Source: Branchiostoma lanceolatum (lineage: Eukaryota; Chordata; Leptocardii; Amphioxiformes; Branchiostomatidae). From it: a stretch of 64,000 nt of DNA. The notes under the pieces were generated by a model. It was not told the DNA's origin and made no database searches. It saw only the letters and a list, made by a program, of their open reading frames with translations. The stretch lies in contig NC_089722.1 in NCBI RefSeq assembly GCF_035083965.1, forward strand, positions 43,772,697-43,836,696, in the 5' to 3' direction. Shown piece after piece: positions 45,061 through 56,000 of the stretch. Position 1 is the first letter of the stretch, and each line of letters opens with the position of its first letter. The translations under genes were made by a program, and so were the position numbers.

Positions 45061-45631
45061 TAAAGACTTTATCCTTAAAAGCGTCGCCTCTGGGCAGGGA
45101 TTTATCGGCTGGATGAAAAGATCAGCTGTGATATCGGAAATGTGATAAGCCGTATGATAGAGTCGTTACTTTGAACTTAGCTGTGCGCGGAAGTATATCA
45201 TCTGCAACTCGTACAGAAACCGCTAGGTAGCGCACATGCATGATCATGCCAGAGACTGAGATCCTTTCATGTTATGTTAGTGTAGTAAAATGTCATGGTT
45301 TACAATCGTTACTTCTCAGATTTCTTCAGAAAAAAATTGCATCGACAGGCGAAAAATAAATATTTTTTTTCAAATAGTCTTGGGCGAAGATAAAGGTTTA
45401 CATAACATTAAGAATAAGAGGATTATTAAAATTTTAGCTTTGTATGGCTCATTTTTTGGAATGCATTCCTTTCTTTGATCTAGTACTATAATTTCAGTAA
45501 CAAAGGACAGGGTGGGGTTACGTTAACTATGTGAAATTGCACAGAAGTGTTTTGATGTGGCTTCTGACTGGAGGTGGTTGGCTGACCAGGTTTGGCTGAA
45601 TATACAAATATGGCCTCCAAAGGTTCATATT
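45061..45631. other. Spacer upstream of UNC119
   Basis: AT-rich, with no gene or clear repeat until the SINE target duplication at 45622. Confidence 0.4.
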
Positions 45632-45900
45632 AAAGTTGAATAGACGCACAGGGGTGGCGCCCATCTCCATTTCTATAGCCCTTGGGCCACACACATTTGT
45701 GCAAGTCACTACAGCAGGGGGCTGGTCCGCTGGTAGTGATGTGTGTTCAACTTCCATACTCTTTCCCAAATGCTGAGTGCAAACAGACAAAGCAGTATGT
45801 ACCTGTCCATTTTTAAAGTCTTTGGTATGACCCGGCCGGGGTTCGAACTCACGACCTACCGTATGCAAGGCGAACACTCTACCAACTAGGCCATTGCACT
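45632..45900 (-). mobile_element. tRNA-derived SINE with 10-bp target duplication
   Basis: On the minus strand the head ATGGCCTAGTTGGTAGAG holds box A (TGGCCTAGTTGG) and GAGTTCGAACCCC holds box B. A body with GGGCTATAGAAATGGAGATG follows, then a short tail. GGTTCATATT is duplicated at 45622-45631 and 45901-45910. A tRNA-like cloverleaf is only partial, so it is not a tRNA gene. Confidence 0.88.
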
Positions 45901-46149
45901 GGTTCATATTGGCCTTGGCAATGCTAAAATTCACACCAGCCCTACAACATTGCCTGTGGGTAAACAGTCCTTTTCGAGAGTGACAGTCTCTACCACGTAA
46001 GACACATCTGTCAGCTGACTCAGGTCTGTCTGATGGAGTTTCAAAGTTCTTGGTTGTAGCTAAGGCCAAATAAAGTTGATTTGTTGTTGATTGGATTCTG
46101 CATTAAAATATGCTGATCCGGAAGCTCAATAAAAAAACAGTCTGAGGGG

Positions 46150-46680
46150 AAAGTCTGTGCCACTCCAGTGCTGCCTGGGACCCTTACCACAAAGAGCATA
46201 TAGTCTAAGCTAGAATCCGTCCAGAAAAGAGCGGCTAGATTTGTCACAAACTCATATTACACCTATGATAGTACTACTAAACTTGTTTCCGATTTGGGAT
46301 GGGATACTTTAAAGGATAGAAGGACAGCTAGTAGACTTACAGTTCTGCAAAAGGCAAGACACCATAAGATAGTCCTACCGGTCGAAGGTCATCTGTCACC
46401 TGCACCGCGCCAATCGCGACACTCAAACCAAAATTCATATAAGAGTATACCATTCCACAAAGACTGTTACAGATATTCTTACTACCCTCGTACTGTGAGG
46501 GAATGGAATTTACTTCCACAAGAGGTCACGGAGACAACTGATCCTCCCAAGTTCAAGGAGGCGGTGCTCCAGCACCTCAGAGGACAATAAGCGCAGCGCA
46601 CTCCTAGTAACAGATCAAGATCAAGATCTGGAACGGTCATAATTCTTGCAGGTCCTCCCGGTACCAAGGAGGTTTAATCT
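46150..46680 (+). mobile_element. 5'-truncated LINE 3' end
   Basis: Encodes RAARFVTNSYYTYD, SDLGWDTLKDRRTASRL and YYPRTVREWNLLPQEV up to a stop at 46590. The 3' tail has ATCAAG repeats and ACCAAGGAGGTTTAAT. Upstream AWDP-like codons are broken by a stop near 46205. Confidence 0.82.
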
Positions 46681-46688
46681 TGATTTAA

Positions 46689-47446
46689 AGGCATCCAGAG
46701 CATTTTATGTGGCTTGAAAATTGGAAATATTCTAGTTGCTGTAATCTTTATGGAATTGCCATCTAATGCCATTGTAAACCACATTTATGTGCTAATTTCA
46801 TGTTAAAAGCGTACAAAAACCGAGTGAAAATAAGCAACACAGTGACTCCTTTATTTAGACGCGCCTAGTGTAATTAGATTGAAACAGAACTCAAAACGGT
46901 TTTTTCGTCGGTAATGGACCGTTCCCGTCGAACACCATATAGAACCCCCTGTTCTATTTGGAACACCTCCGTCAAAAACAGCGCTAGTGGTACAGAAATG
47001 ACAAGCAGAAATGACAATGCATATCTGGGACAGATATCTCACTGCATTGGCTACATGAATACCCAAGAAAAAAACGAAATGAAAAAGAAAATATCTCTGG
47101 CACTCAAGGGGACGGAGCTTACGTAACACATTGCCAACTACTACCAAGTCCGTCTCTCATGTACTTGTGCGTTATTCCTGTGTTCGACTGGAACGGTCAG
47201 TTCTCTGCAAGTTCCGGCGACGGGACGTCACGTTCCAAGAAGTCGGAAAATTTGAGAACAAAAACGGCGGCGCTGACAGCGCTTGGATTTTTTTTAGTGC
47301 TCAACACACAGCGACATCGCATCTTTGCTCCTTGAATATCGATATGTAATGGTATAGTGTTATTGAAACTTACTATGTGTAGAAATGGCTAAAAACTGGA
47401 GTTTTTTAATTTGGGTTTGAAGCCACATAAAGTGCTCTGGGTGCCT
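46689..47446. mobile_element. TTAA-target DNA transposon, non-autonomous, 758 bp
   Basis: Ends AGGCATCCAGAGCATTTTAT and ATAAAGTGCTCTGGGTGCCT are inverted repeats extending about 35 bp (GTGGCTT...). They are flanked by TTAA at 46685-46688 and 47447-47450. TTAA targeting fits piggyBac or Kolobok; AGGC ends favour Kolobok. No transposase frame. Confidence 0.8.
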
Positions 47447-47451
47447 TTAAT

Positions 47452-50400
47452 GTGAAAATGGATATGGTTCATTTAAGTTTTGAACTCCTGACCTCAGCTT
47501 CTGAGAAACCAAGGCGTGGGTGATAGCGCACCCTGGTCAGATGGACACCGGACGTCTCAGCGGGGAATATCCTCAATTTACCCTGACTCAGTAGATTGTA
47601 AGGATTAGTCAGCGACAAGGAATTGTCTCAATGTCTTATATATGGCAGACGTCGGGTGACAGTAACACACTCTGCGCTGAGAAGCACGCACGCAGCCACG
47701 CTCAGCAATCCATTCAACTTGGTCAGAGATACTCTTGGCCCTCGGTATTGGAGTTCGACAGGGAGTATCGCACCCTGCAGGCAAACTACCACTTTCGGTG
47801 GGGGGCGGACTCACAACATCTAATGACAAAACATCTCGAACCGATTCGTGCCGCTCCCCCCAACACTACAAATTCCGCCCGGGCTACCAAGCCTCAGTCT
47901 GCCTCTCCGCTGGCCGCCAACGGCAAACCCATCTGCAAAAAGTTTAACTTTGCCAGCACAGGGTGTCCTCACTCTCCGTGTCGGTTCGAACACGTGTGCT
48001 GGCTCCCAAATTGCGGTAAAAGCCACCCGCAAAGCCGCCACGTGCCGTCCGGCCTGACTGCTCCGCCTCCACAATCAGCCTGACTGCAGCCGACTGCATT
48101 ACTGGGTTCACGCCCACTAAATTACAGCGCCTGGTGTCGTGAACTCCGGCATGACCCAGACAAATCCTTCTTACTTGACGGCATCCAACATGGTTTTCAA
48201 CTCATGCCGAATCTAGAAAGACACAGCATTGCACCGGTCGAGGTAGCTAACTACAAGTCTGTCACGAATCCAGACAGAAAACCTCAAATTGAGCGTCAAA
48301 TTTTGCAGGAAATTAAAGCCGGTAACCACATCGTCACGGAATCAAAACCGCACATTGTCAGCGCTTTCGGGGCGGTCCCTAAACCTGACTCAAACGACTT
48401 GCGTCTTATTCATGATTGTAGCCAACCCGCTGGGGCGGCAGTTAATGATTATATAGAAATTGATAAAGTAAAATTCCAAACCATCGACGATGCGCTCAAA
48501 TTAATCAAACCGGGATACTTTATGGCCAAAATTGACCTGAAGTCTGCTTACCGCTCTGTACATGTTCACCCCTCCTGCTACAGAAACTTAGGCTGTAAAT
48601 GGCAGTTTGAAGGTCATGAACATGACACGTATCTGGTTGACACTAAACTTGCATTTGGGGCGAAATCGTCCCCCTCAATTTTCCATCGCCTCACTCAATC
48701 CGTCCGCCGCATGATGAAACGACGCGGCTTTGATATGATTATTGTGTACCTCGATGATTTTCTCATTATCGGCAAGACATATGGCGAATGTCTTCAAGCT
48801 TATCTAATGCTCATGGAGCTTCTGCAGGAACTAGGCTTCCAGATTTCGCAGCAAAAGCTAGTTCCACCATCGCAATGCTTAACCTTCCTGGGAGTCGAAA
48901 TAGACAGTCGCAGCAAAACTGTGTCGCTCCCAGCCGCAAAGCTTCCCGAATTCCGATCCTTACTAGCCGAATTCTCGCATAAAACTCGCGCTACTAAGCG
49001 GCAACTGCAGCAACTAGCAGGGAAGCTCAATTGGGCATGTAGGGTAGTCTACGGCGGGAGAACTTTCCTGCGTAGAATCCTTGACACTCTCAACAAGCTA
49101 AAGAAGCCTTATCACAAGGTAAAACTTTCCGCGAACTTTAAATTGGATATTCTGTGGTGGATGGAATTCATGACCACATTCAACGGCAAACGTTTCTTTT
49201 TAGATGATGTTCCGATTGTTGACGTGATGACTGATGCCTGTCCCATTGGGGGCGGTGCGTTTTACAACGGGGACTGGGTGTACGTCAACTGGGCCAGAGA
49301 TCTCCCCGCATATTCCGACTTGCATATTAACCAAAAAGAAACACTAGCTATCTGTTGCGCTGCCAAACGTTGGGCTCCGCTATGGGCAAACAGGCATGTG
49401 ATCATTCACACAGACAATATAGCAGCCCAAGCCTTCATTAACAAGGGCACCACGCGTATGTCACACCTCATGCCGGAATTGCGTCATTTATTTTGGCTTT
49501 CTGCAGCTTACAATTTCCGCATTACGGCCCGTTACGTCAAAGGCTGCCTCAATACAATAGCTGATTCTATCTCTCGCATGCATGACCCGGCCCACATTCG
49601 CCGGTTTCAAAGCCTTCTCGTCGCATGGGTGGACGAACACGCCTCCCCTTTGTCCAGCCCCGACCTGACCTTTTGCCCTCTCACTCCACAGGGCATAAAA
49701 TACCATCGCCTCCCGGCTTGGCCACTACGTTGGAACGGAACTTGGATGCCGAAATCAGTGCATTCCGTGCTTCCACCTTCGCAGCATGATAGCACCAAAG
49801 CTACCTACGGTACCCATCTCCGAGCGTACCTCCAATTCTGCCTTTTCATGGGCTACGCCCCGGTGCCTGCAACCACGGAGAATGTTTGTCGCTACGCGGC
49901 ATTCCTGGCCCGCTCGTTAACTTACCCTAGCATCCGGCAGTATCTGAACATTGTTTCCCTGCTCCATAAAGAATTTGGCTTACCTAACCCGATCATACAA
50001 AACTGGCAACTGCAAACCGTTTTGCGGGGCATTCGGCGATTTAAGGGAGACACCCCCCGCAGAAAGCTACCAATCACTCCTACAATACTGCTCGGTATCT
50101 TGTCTACTTTAGATTTATCATTGAGCGTCGACGCGACCTTTTGGGCGGCTTGTCTGGTCGCTTTCTTTTGCCTTTTTCGGAAGGCCAATCTGGTTCCTTC
50201 CTCCAAAAACGCTTTTTCCTCTTCGAAACACCTCAGTCGCTGTGATTTTAAACTTTCCGCGTGGGGCCTGATAGTCACTTGTAGGTTCTCCAAAACTATA
50301 CAATTTGGCGAAAGGCTCCTCGAAATTCCGCTGCCAGCCATTACCGGCTCACCACTTTGCCCGTGTGCCGCCATGACACTGGCGTTCCAAAAAGCCCATG

Positions 50401-52141
50401 GGGCAACGCCCAATCAGTCTGCATTTCTCTACAGAGATCACACTGGCTCACTATTCCCGCTCACGTATCCGAAGTTTCTACACAAACTCCGCTCCAGCCT
50501 CTCCTCTTTGGGATTCACCCCCTCCGCTTACGCTGGCCATTCCTTCCGTAGGGGTGGTGCGTCCTACCTGCTAGAATGCGGTGTTCCGCTGGACCTTATC
50601 AAAATCATGGGAGATTGGAGGTCTGACTCTGTATTTGTGTATTTAGCAATCAATTTGCAAGGCCGTCTCACTGTAATGAATACAATGGGAGAAAGACTAC
50701 GGACCCTACTTTAAGTAAATGTATATGTTGTAATGACCTTCTGCTATCACTACTATTAAACTAGATACGTAAGTTTTGGGCTTTGGGAGAAACTTTGTAT
50801 TGTGTGAGAATAAAACTCCCAGTGTTTATTGCCCAAAAACTGACTTTGTACTTTCTTTTTCGGAAGGCCAATCTGGTTCCTTCCTCCAAAAACGCTTTTT
50901 CCTCTTCGAAACACCTCAGTCGCTGTGATTTTAAACTTTCCGCGTGGGGCCTGATAGTCACTTGTAGGTTCTCCAAAACTATACAATTTGGCGAAAGGCT
51001 CCTCGAAATTCCGCTGCCAGCCATTACCGGCTCACCACTTTGCCCGTGTGCCGCCATGACACTGGCGTTCCAAAAAGCCCATGGGGCAACGCCCAATCAG
51101 TCTGCATTTCTCTACAGAGATCACACTGGCTCACTATTCCCGCTCACGTATCCGAAGTTTCTACACAAACTCCGCTCCAGCCTCTCCTCTTTGGGATTCA
51201 CCCCCTCCGCTTACGCTGGCCATTCCTTCCGTAGGGGTGGTGCGTCCTACCTGCTAGAATGCGGTGTTCCGCTGGACCTTATCAAAATCATGGGAGATTG
51301 GAGGTCTGACTCTGTATTTGTGTATTTAGCAATCAATTTGCAAGGCCGTCTCACTGTAATGAATACAATGGGAGAAAGACTACGGACCCTACTTTAAGTA
51401 AATGTATATGTTGTAATGACCTTCTGCTATCACTACTATTAAACTAGATACGTAAGTTTTGGGCTTTGGGAGAAACTTTGTATTGTGTGAGAATAAAACT
51501 CCCAGTGTTTATTGCCCAAAAACTGACTTTGTACTTTCTTGTATAGACTAAACTATTTAGCACAGTAGGATTCAAAGTGAAAATGGATATGGTTCATTTA
51601 AGTTTTGAACTCCTGACCTCAGCTTCTGAGAAACCAAGGCGTGGGTGATAGCGCACCCTGGTCAGATGGACACCGGACGTCTCAGCGGGGAATATCCTCA
51701 ATTTACCCTGACTCAGTAGATTGTAAGGATTAGTCAGCGACAAGGAATTGTCTCAATGTCTTATATATGGCAGACGTCGGGTGACAGTAACACACTCTGC
51801 GCTGAGAAGCACGCACGCAGCCACGCTCAGCAATCCATTCTGCACCCTAATCCCACCCGACCCGATTATCTGTCTAGTAATATCAATTATTGTAATTGCG
51901 TTGTTAACATGTTTGTGACAATTAGCTTTTCACTCGTTATTATTGTGTAGTCATTTGTTGTGCGTACTCAAGTACCTTCAGAGTCTTTGTGTAGATTTAG
52001 TATTTGTGTTTAGATATAGTACTTGTGTGTAAGGGAGAAACTTTGTATTGTGTGAGAATAAAACTCCCAGTGTTTATTGCCCAAAAACTGACTTTGTACT
52101 TTCTTGTATAGACTAAACTATTTAGCACAGTAGGATTCAAA
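47452..52141 (+). mobile_element. Ngaro-type tyrosine-recombinase retroelement, nearly whole
   Basis: Split direct repeats: A1 at 47452-47715, A2 at 51577-51840, B1 at 51468-51576, B2 at 52033-52141, in the order A1-genes-B1-A2-B2 that marks Ngaro elements. A short gag-like frame with a CCCH finger (CKKFNFASTGC) lies at 47631-48083. A long frame at 48204-50714 (836 codons) encodes reverse transcriptase (IVYLDDFL), RNase H (TDACPIGGG) and a tyrosine recombinase (AGHSFRRGGA, then GDWRSDSVFVYL). A segment of 683 bp, covering the recombinase end and a shortened B copy, is repeated in tandem (about 50173-50855 and 50856-51538). No Dam-type methylase is seen. Copies of each repeat look nearly identical, so the insertion is young; the main frame is open and few or no breaks are evident there. 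Confidence 0.92.
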
Positions 52142-52619
52142 AAACCTCCTTGCCGGTACTAAATCACAGACAAGACCGAGGTTTTGGCTAGTAACGTTAC
52201 TGTATAAGAGTATTGGCTGCATTGGTCGAACCAAGGATTAAACCTCCTTGGTCGAACCAATAAAATTGAATTAAGTAGGCAGTAACATAACTTGAAAGTA
52301 GCGCGTTTTCCCCGCCCTGGTTTGTTGCCTGGTTTCTGCTGGCGTATGACAGGCCTGACCTTTAACCCCACATTCCAGTTCCCGCCATTTAAATCCTTTT
52401 CTCGGCTTCTGATTGGTCGGAATATATCAAAATGGTCAAAGATAAAATATTTCAAAACTTTACAAACATCTGTATCCTCGTCATCATTGTAGTGTGTGCA
52501 TGTTTATAACATCTATATGATATACATATCAGGATTTTGTTCTGATAATATCAAGTAATTTGGAATATAATTAATCTTCCATTTTCTGTTTATCTGCCCT
52601 AAAAATTAATGGACGATTC
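52142..52619. other. Spacer upstream of PHF12 with DR1-like site
   Basis: Holds TTGGTCGAACCAAGG...CCTTGGTCGAACCAA (52222-52262), two copies of a palindrome, and TGACCTTTAACCCC at 52356-52369. That 14-mer is identical to the one in the ZNF-E 5' block. ATTGGTCGG near 52412 is an inverted CCAAT box. Confidence 0.5.
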
Positions 52620-53017
52620 TGTAAATTTGACGCATGCGCTCTGACGTCCTTGTTTCCGCCCGCGCATGCGCATCTGGCTGGTGTCGATTTTTTGCGCCAA
52701 GTTTTGCGGTGAATTTTCCTGTGTTTTCAGCTCTTCTTAGCTGCTTTTCTCGCTCATTTTTCGATACTTTTGGCTAGAAACTTGGATTCTGGTAGCCACT
52801 AGTCCTAGAATTACGTGGTGCGAGTTCTGTGTTGTTTCGACGAATCTTTCTCGAGAAATTGAGTCGAGAAGTCGGTCGGTGGTGGGGGGAGCTCGGACGG
52901 CCTGAGCCGGGGTCGGTTTCTCCCAGAAACTGATTCTGATGGGCCCCAAAAGCTGAGTTTGTGAGCCGAGTGAGCTGCGGACACGACTTTTCTGTTGTTT
53001 ATCTGTACGTCACCGAC
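52620..53017 (+). promoter_or_regulatory. Candidate PHF12 promoter and 5'UTR
   Basis: CGCATGCGC (52631-52639) and GCGCATGCGC (52662-52671) are NRF1-type sites around a CRE-like TGACGTCC (52642-52649). Then GC-rich sequence runs to the ATG at 53018. No TATA box. In-frame upstream codons from 52961 have no ATG, so the start is 53018. Confidence 0.55.
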
Positions 53018-56000
53018 ATGACGACCGTCACGTATGATTTGGATACGTCAGGAGGGCTCATGGAGGTAAGAGAAGCTCGGAAGTCTACTCGATCTTTCCC
53101 GTGCCCTTGCACATGCTTTTCTACCAGAATTTCCTCAAACTCAGGCCCAAAAATTCAACTTTTCCAGTCAAACTAAACAGAGTTTTCCCTTTCCTCTCGC
53201 GAAAACAGAAAATCCAGGCCCTCATCGCCCCGCCGCAGAGCGAGGAGCCGCCGAAGCGGTCCAGGAGGGAGGCGCGGGAGCCGAGACGGACGGGGAAGAG
53301 CTTCAACCACGACTGCTGCGACTCCTGTAAGGAGGGAGGGGACCTACTCTGCTGCGATCGCTGTCCGGCCGCCTTCCACCTCCAATGTTGGTAAGTCAAC
53401 AGTTTTTCTATACTTAATAGTCACGAGAAGGTTTGTGTCTTCGTTTTGGTAGATTTGGAGGTGTTTATGACAGGGAGTTGTTGACGTAAAGAATGGAAGA
53501 ACGAAAGATACTTTCCGCCATGGCTCTGTTGAAAAATATGGGCCGGTGGGCGCCATCTTGAATTTCTGTGCTATTCAGATCGAAATTTCACTGCACAAAA
53601 ATAGCTGGCGGGTTTCCTGGGCTGGTCGCTCCTGTCCGTACAACAGAAGGTGTTTACCGCCGCAGTTTGGGCGTCCTGTGGATAGGTGTGTCCTGTCAGG
53701 CCCGTACAGCGGCTCTGCTGTTGTTGGTTTGTAGCAGTGCTTGGGGAGGGGGGCCGGAGGAGGGGTTTGGTTCAGAACGGGTCCGTTCGGACAAACACAG
53801 ACTCACAGACGCCGCCTTCTCAGAGGTGTGCTGACTTCTTGTAGTGCTGCTGTCTTAAGAACGACTTAAACTCCTTGTGTGAAGAATAACTGTCTTAAGG
53901 TGACCTTTCTACAGGCCTCGTTCCCATCAGGTACAAAACTGTCACCTTTTGATTTGAAATTTAAGTTGTTTGTCTTCAGGAATTTGTGTTCAAATCTCTC
54001 CCCAATGTCAACATTTCCTCCTTACCTAGCTCCGAAGGTTTGACCTTCTTAGACATTTTCTCGTGGATCTCAGAAAATGACAGGAAATGAGGGGACAAAT
54101 GATAAGGACCGTTTTTTAAAAGTTCCTCTCAGACATGCAAAACTATGCAGCAACATATGGCCTGCACACAAACTGTGGAATGTTATGATAAGTTATGTAC
54201 AGCAATTTAACATTGAGTAGCAATTGTCAACAATCTGTTTCTATTCGTAGTGAAATCAAGCGTCTCGTCACATATAACCCTGCATATCTAATTCCTAGTA
54301 ATGATCTATCCGTAACTCCAGCCATTGTTTAAGCCAGGCCGTAAAAAAAATCTATCTTTAAACCCCTATCTATATAGGAGGTCCATACTGTACTTGATGA
54401 CAACCAGGGTTTTTTCTAGAAAAATTGAATAAGAGGGAGCACACACAGGCGAGTGAGCAAATTCTATGTATTTATGGAAGAATCCATTGCTGAGTGAAGG
54501 CTGTATGCTGGGGATTAAGCTAAAATCTGAATTTGACATGGGGGTGCTGGGCTGAAACAAGAGGGTGCAGCGCCCCTCTTTCCTGATTTAGATGAACCCC
54601 TGACAACTTTTTGAACACCTCCCATGCTATCCTGGTTGATAACTCTCTGGTACATGAAGGCATGACTATGTCTTGTTCTTTCCTAAGCTCGTTCCAACTT
54701 ACTGAGTTGCCGGGTACGTCCACCAGTTTATTAGTCATTTTGTACATCATGCATATAGTCTGGACATGTCACATTGTCAGTGACAGTGACAGTGTCTATT
54801 GATTTGACACTAAAGCGTATTTCTCTGTGGAGACTACCGTAGTGTATGTTGTGCTTAATAATTACCCTAAATGCTAACGACAAAGCTTTAATTACTGTTC
54901 AGTTCAACTGTTGTTTGACTCCGTAGTACAGCAGACTGTAACTAATGTTGAAATATCATAACATGACCCGCTCACTGGTACTATCAGTAGTCAGTGGTAG
55001 GCCTGAAAATTCAATTCAATTTTTAATTCATATTTCAACAGCACATACATATAAAAAATGGTTGCTTGAACGACATTGATTTTTACATTCAGAGCACAGG
55101 ATTGACACATGAACATGTAGCAGAATATGTAGCGTACTAATAAAGTTGCTGAGATGTCAAAATGAAAGCTGAAGTTGTTTAGGCTGGGTTAGAGCCTTAC
55201 TGGTGACACGTTGGGCAGTCAGCCAAGTCTGCAGCCAGGTCACAACATGCACAGGTTAGCAGCATACAGGTCTGGAAATTACTAAGATTGGAGCTGTGCA
55301 GATATTTCTGATACCTACCTGCATCTTACCTGCATTAGTGCATAAAACCAGCCACAGCACTTGGGTTACATACATACATGGTCAGTATAGGTTTCTTCAG
55401 AATCAGAGTACATATTAACCTTTAGTACTGAAGCCGAAAACAAGGTCCAAAATGGTAGTACACCTGCTATGAACTATTTCAAAACATTGTTTTTCATGGA
55501 CAGTCCGACTGAAAGGCAAGGAGAACGTACGAGCTTGTCTGGTTCAGGTGATTTTAAATGTTACATACGCGGATGCAGTATGGAGGGAAAATTAGTTTGA
55601 GCCCTGGCACAACTTCTAGCATAATGTATGGACCGGTTTGCTGTCCTACTTTTGAAGGTTTGGATCCGGACTGTTGTAACTACAGGAGACTGCGAGTATT
55701 GGTGTCTTTAGACCACACCAATTTATTTCCCTGGTTCGGTTCTCCGACATTTTAGTGTAAAACTAAAACAAGATGGAAATAAACTTTATTATAAAGAGCT
55801 GGGTTGTAAACTTGAGTTGAACCATTTTAACTCCCCAAAAAGTGTTTACTGAGGTGCCGACAGACTTTCTCTTCGGGATTGGTTGTTATATCTACCCTCA
55901 TGATCTATTGTTATGATGCAAGACTGAAGAAAAGTACAGCAACTGCATGTTTTTCTTATAATTATATAACTTGCAACATTGCTTGTTGTCAGACATTTTA

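Noticed and set aside
45835-45900. tRNA gene
   Set aside because: A and B boxes are present, but the acceptor stem is not, and the sequence continues into a SINE body with its own target duplication.
52961-53017. Upstream extension of PHF12 exon 1 (VSRVSCGHDFSVV)
   Set aside because: In frame but without ATG; orthologues begin close to the [11 protein letters not shown] motif, so 53018 is the better start.
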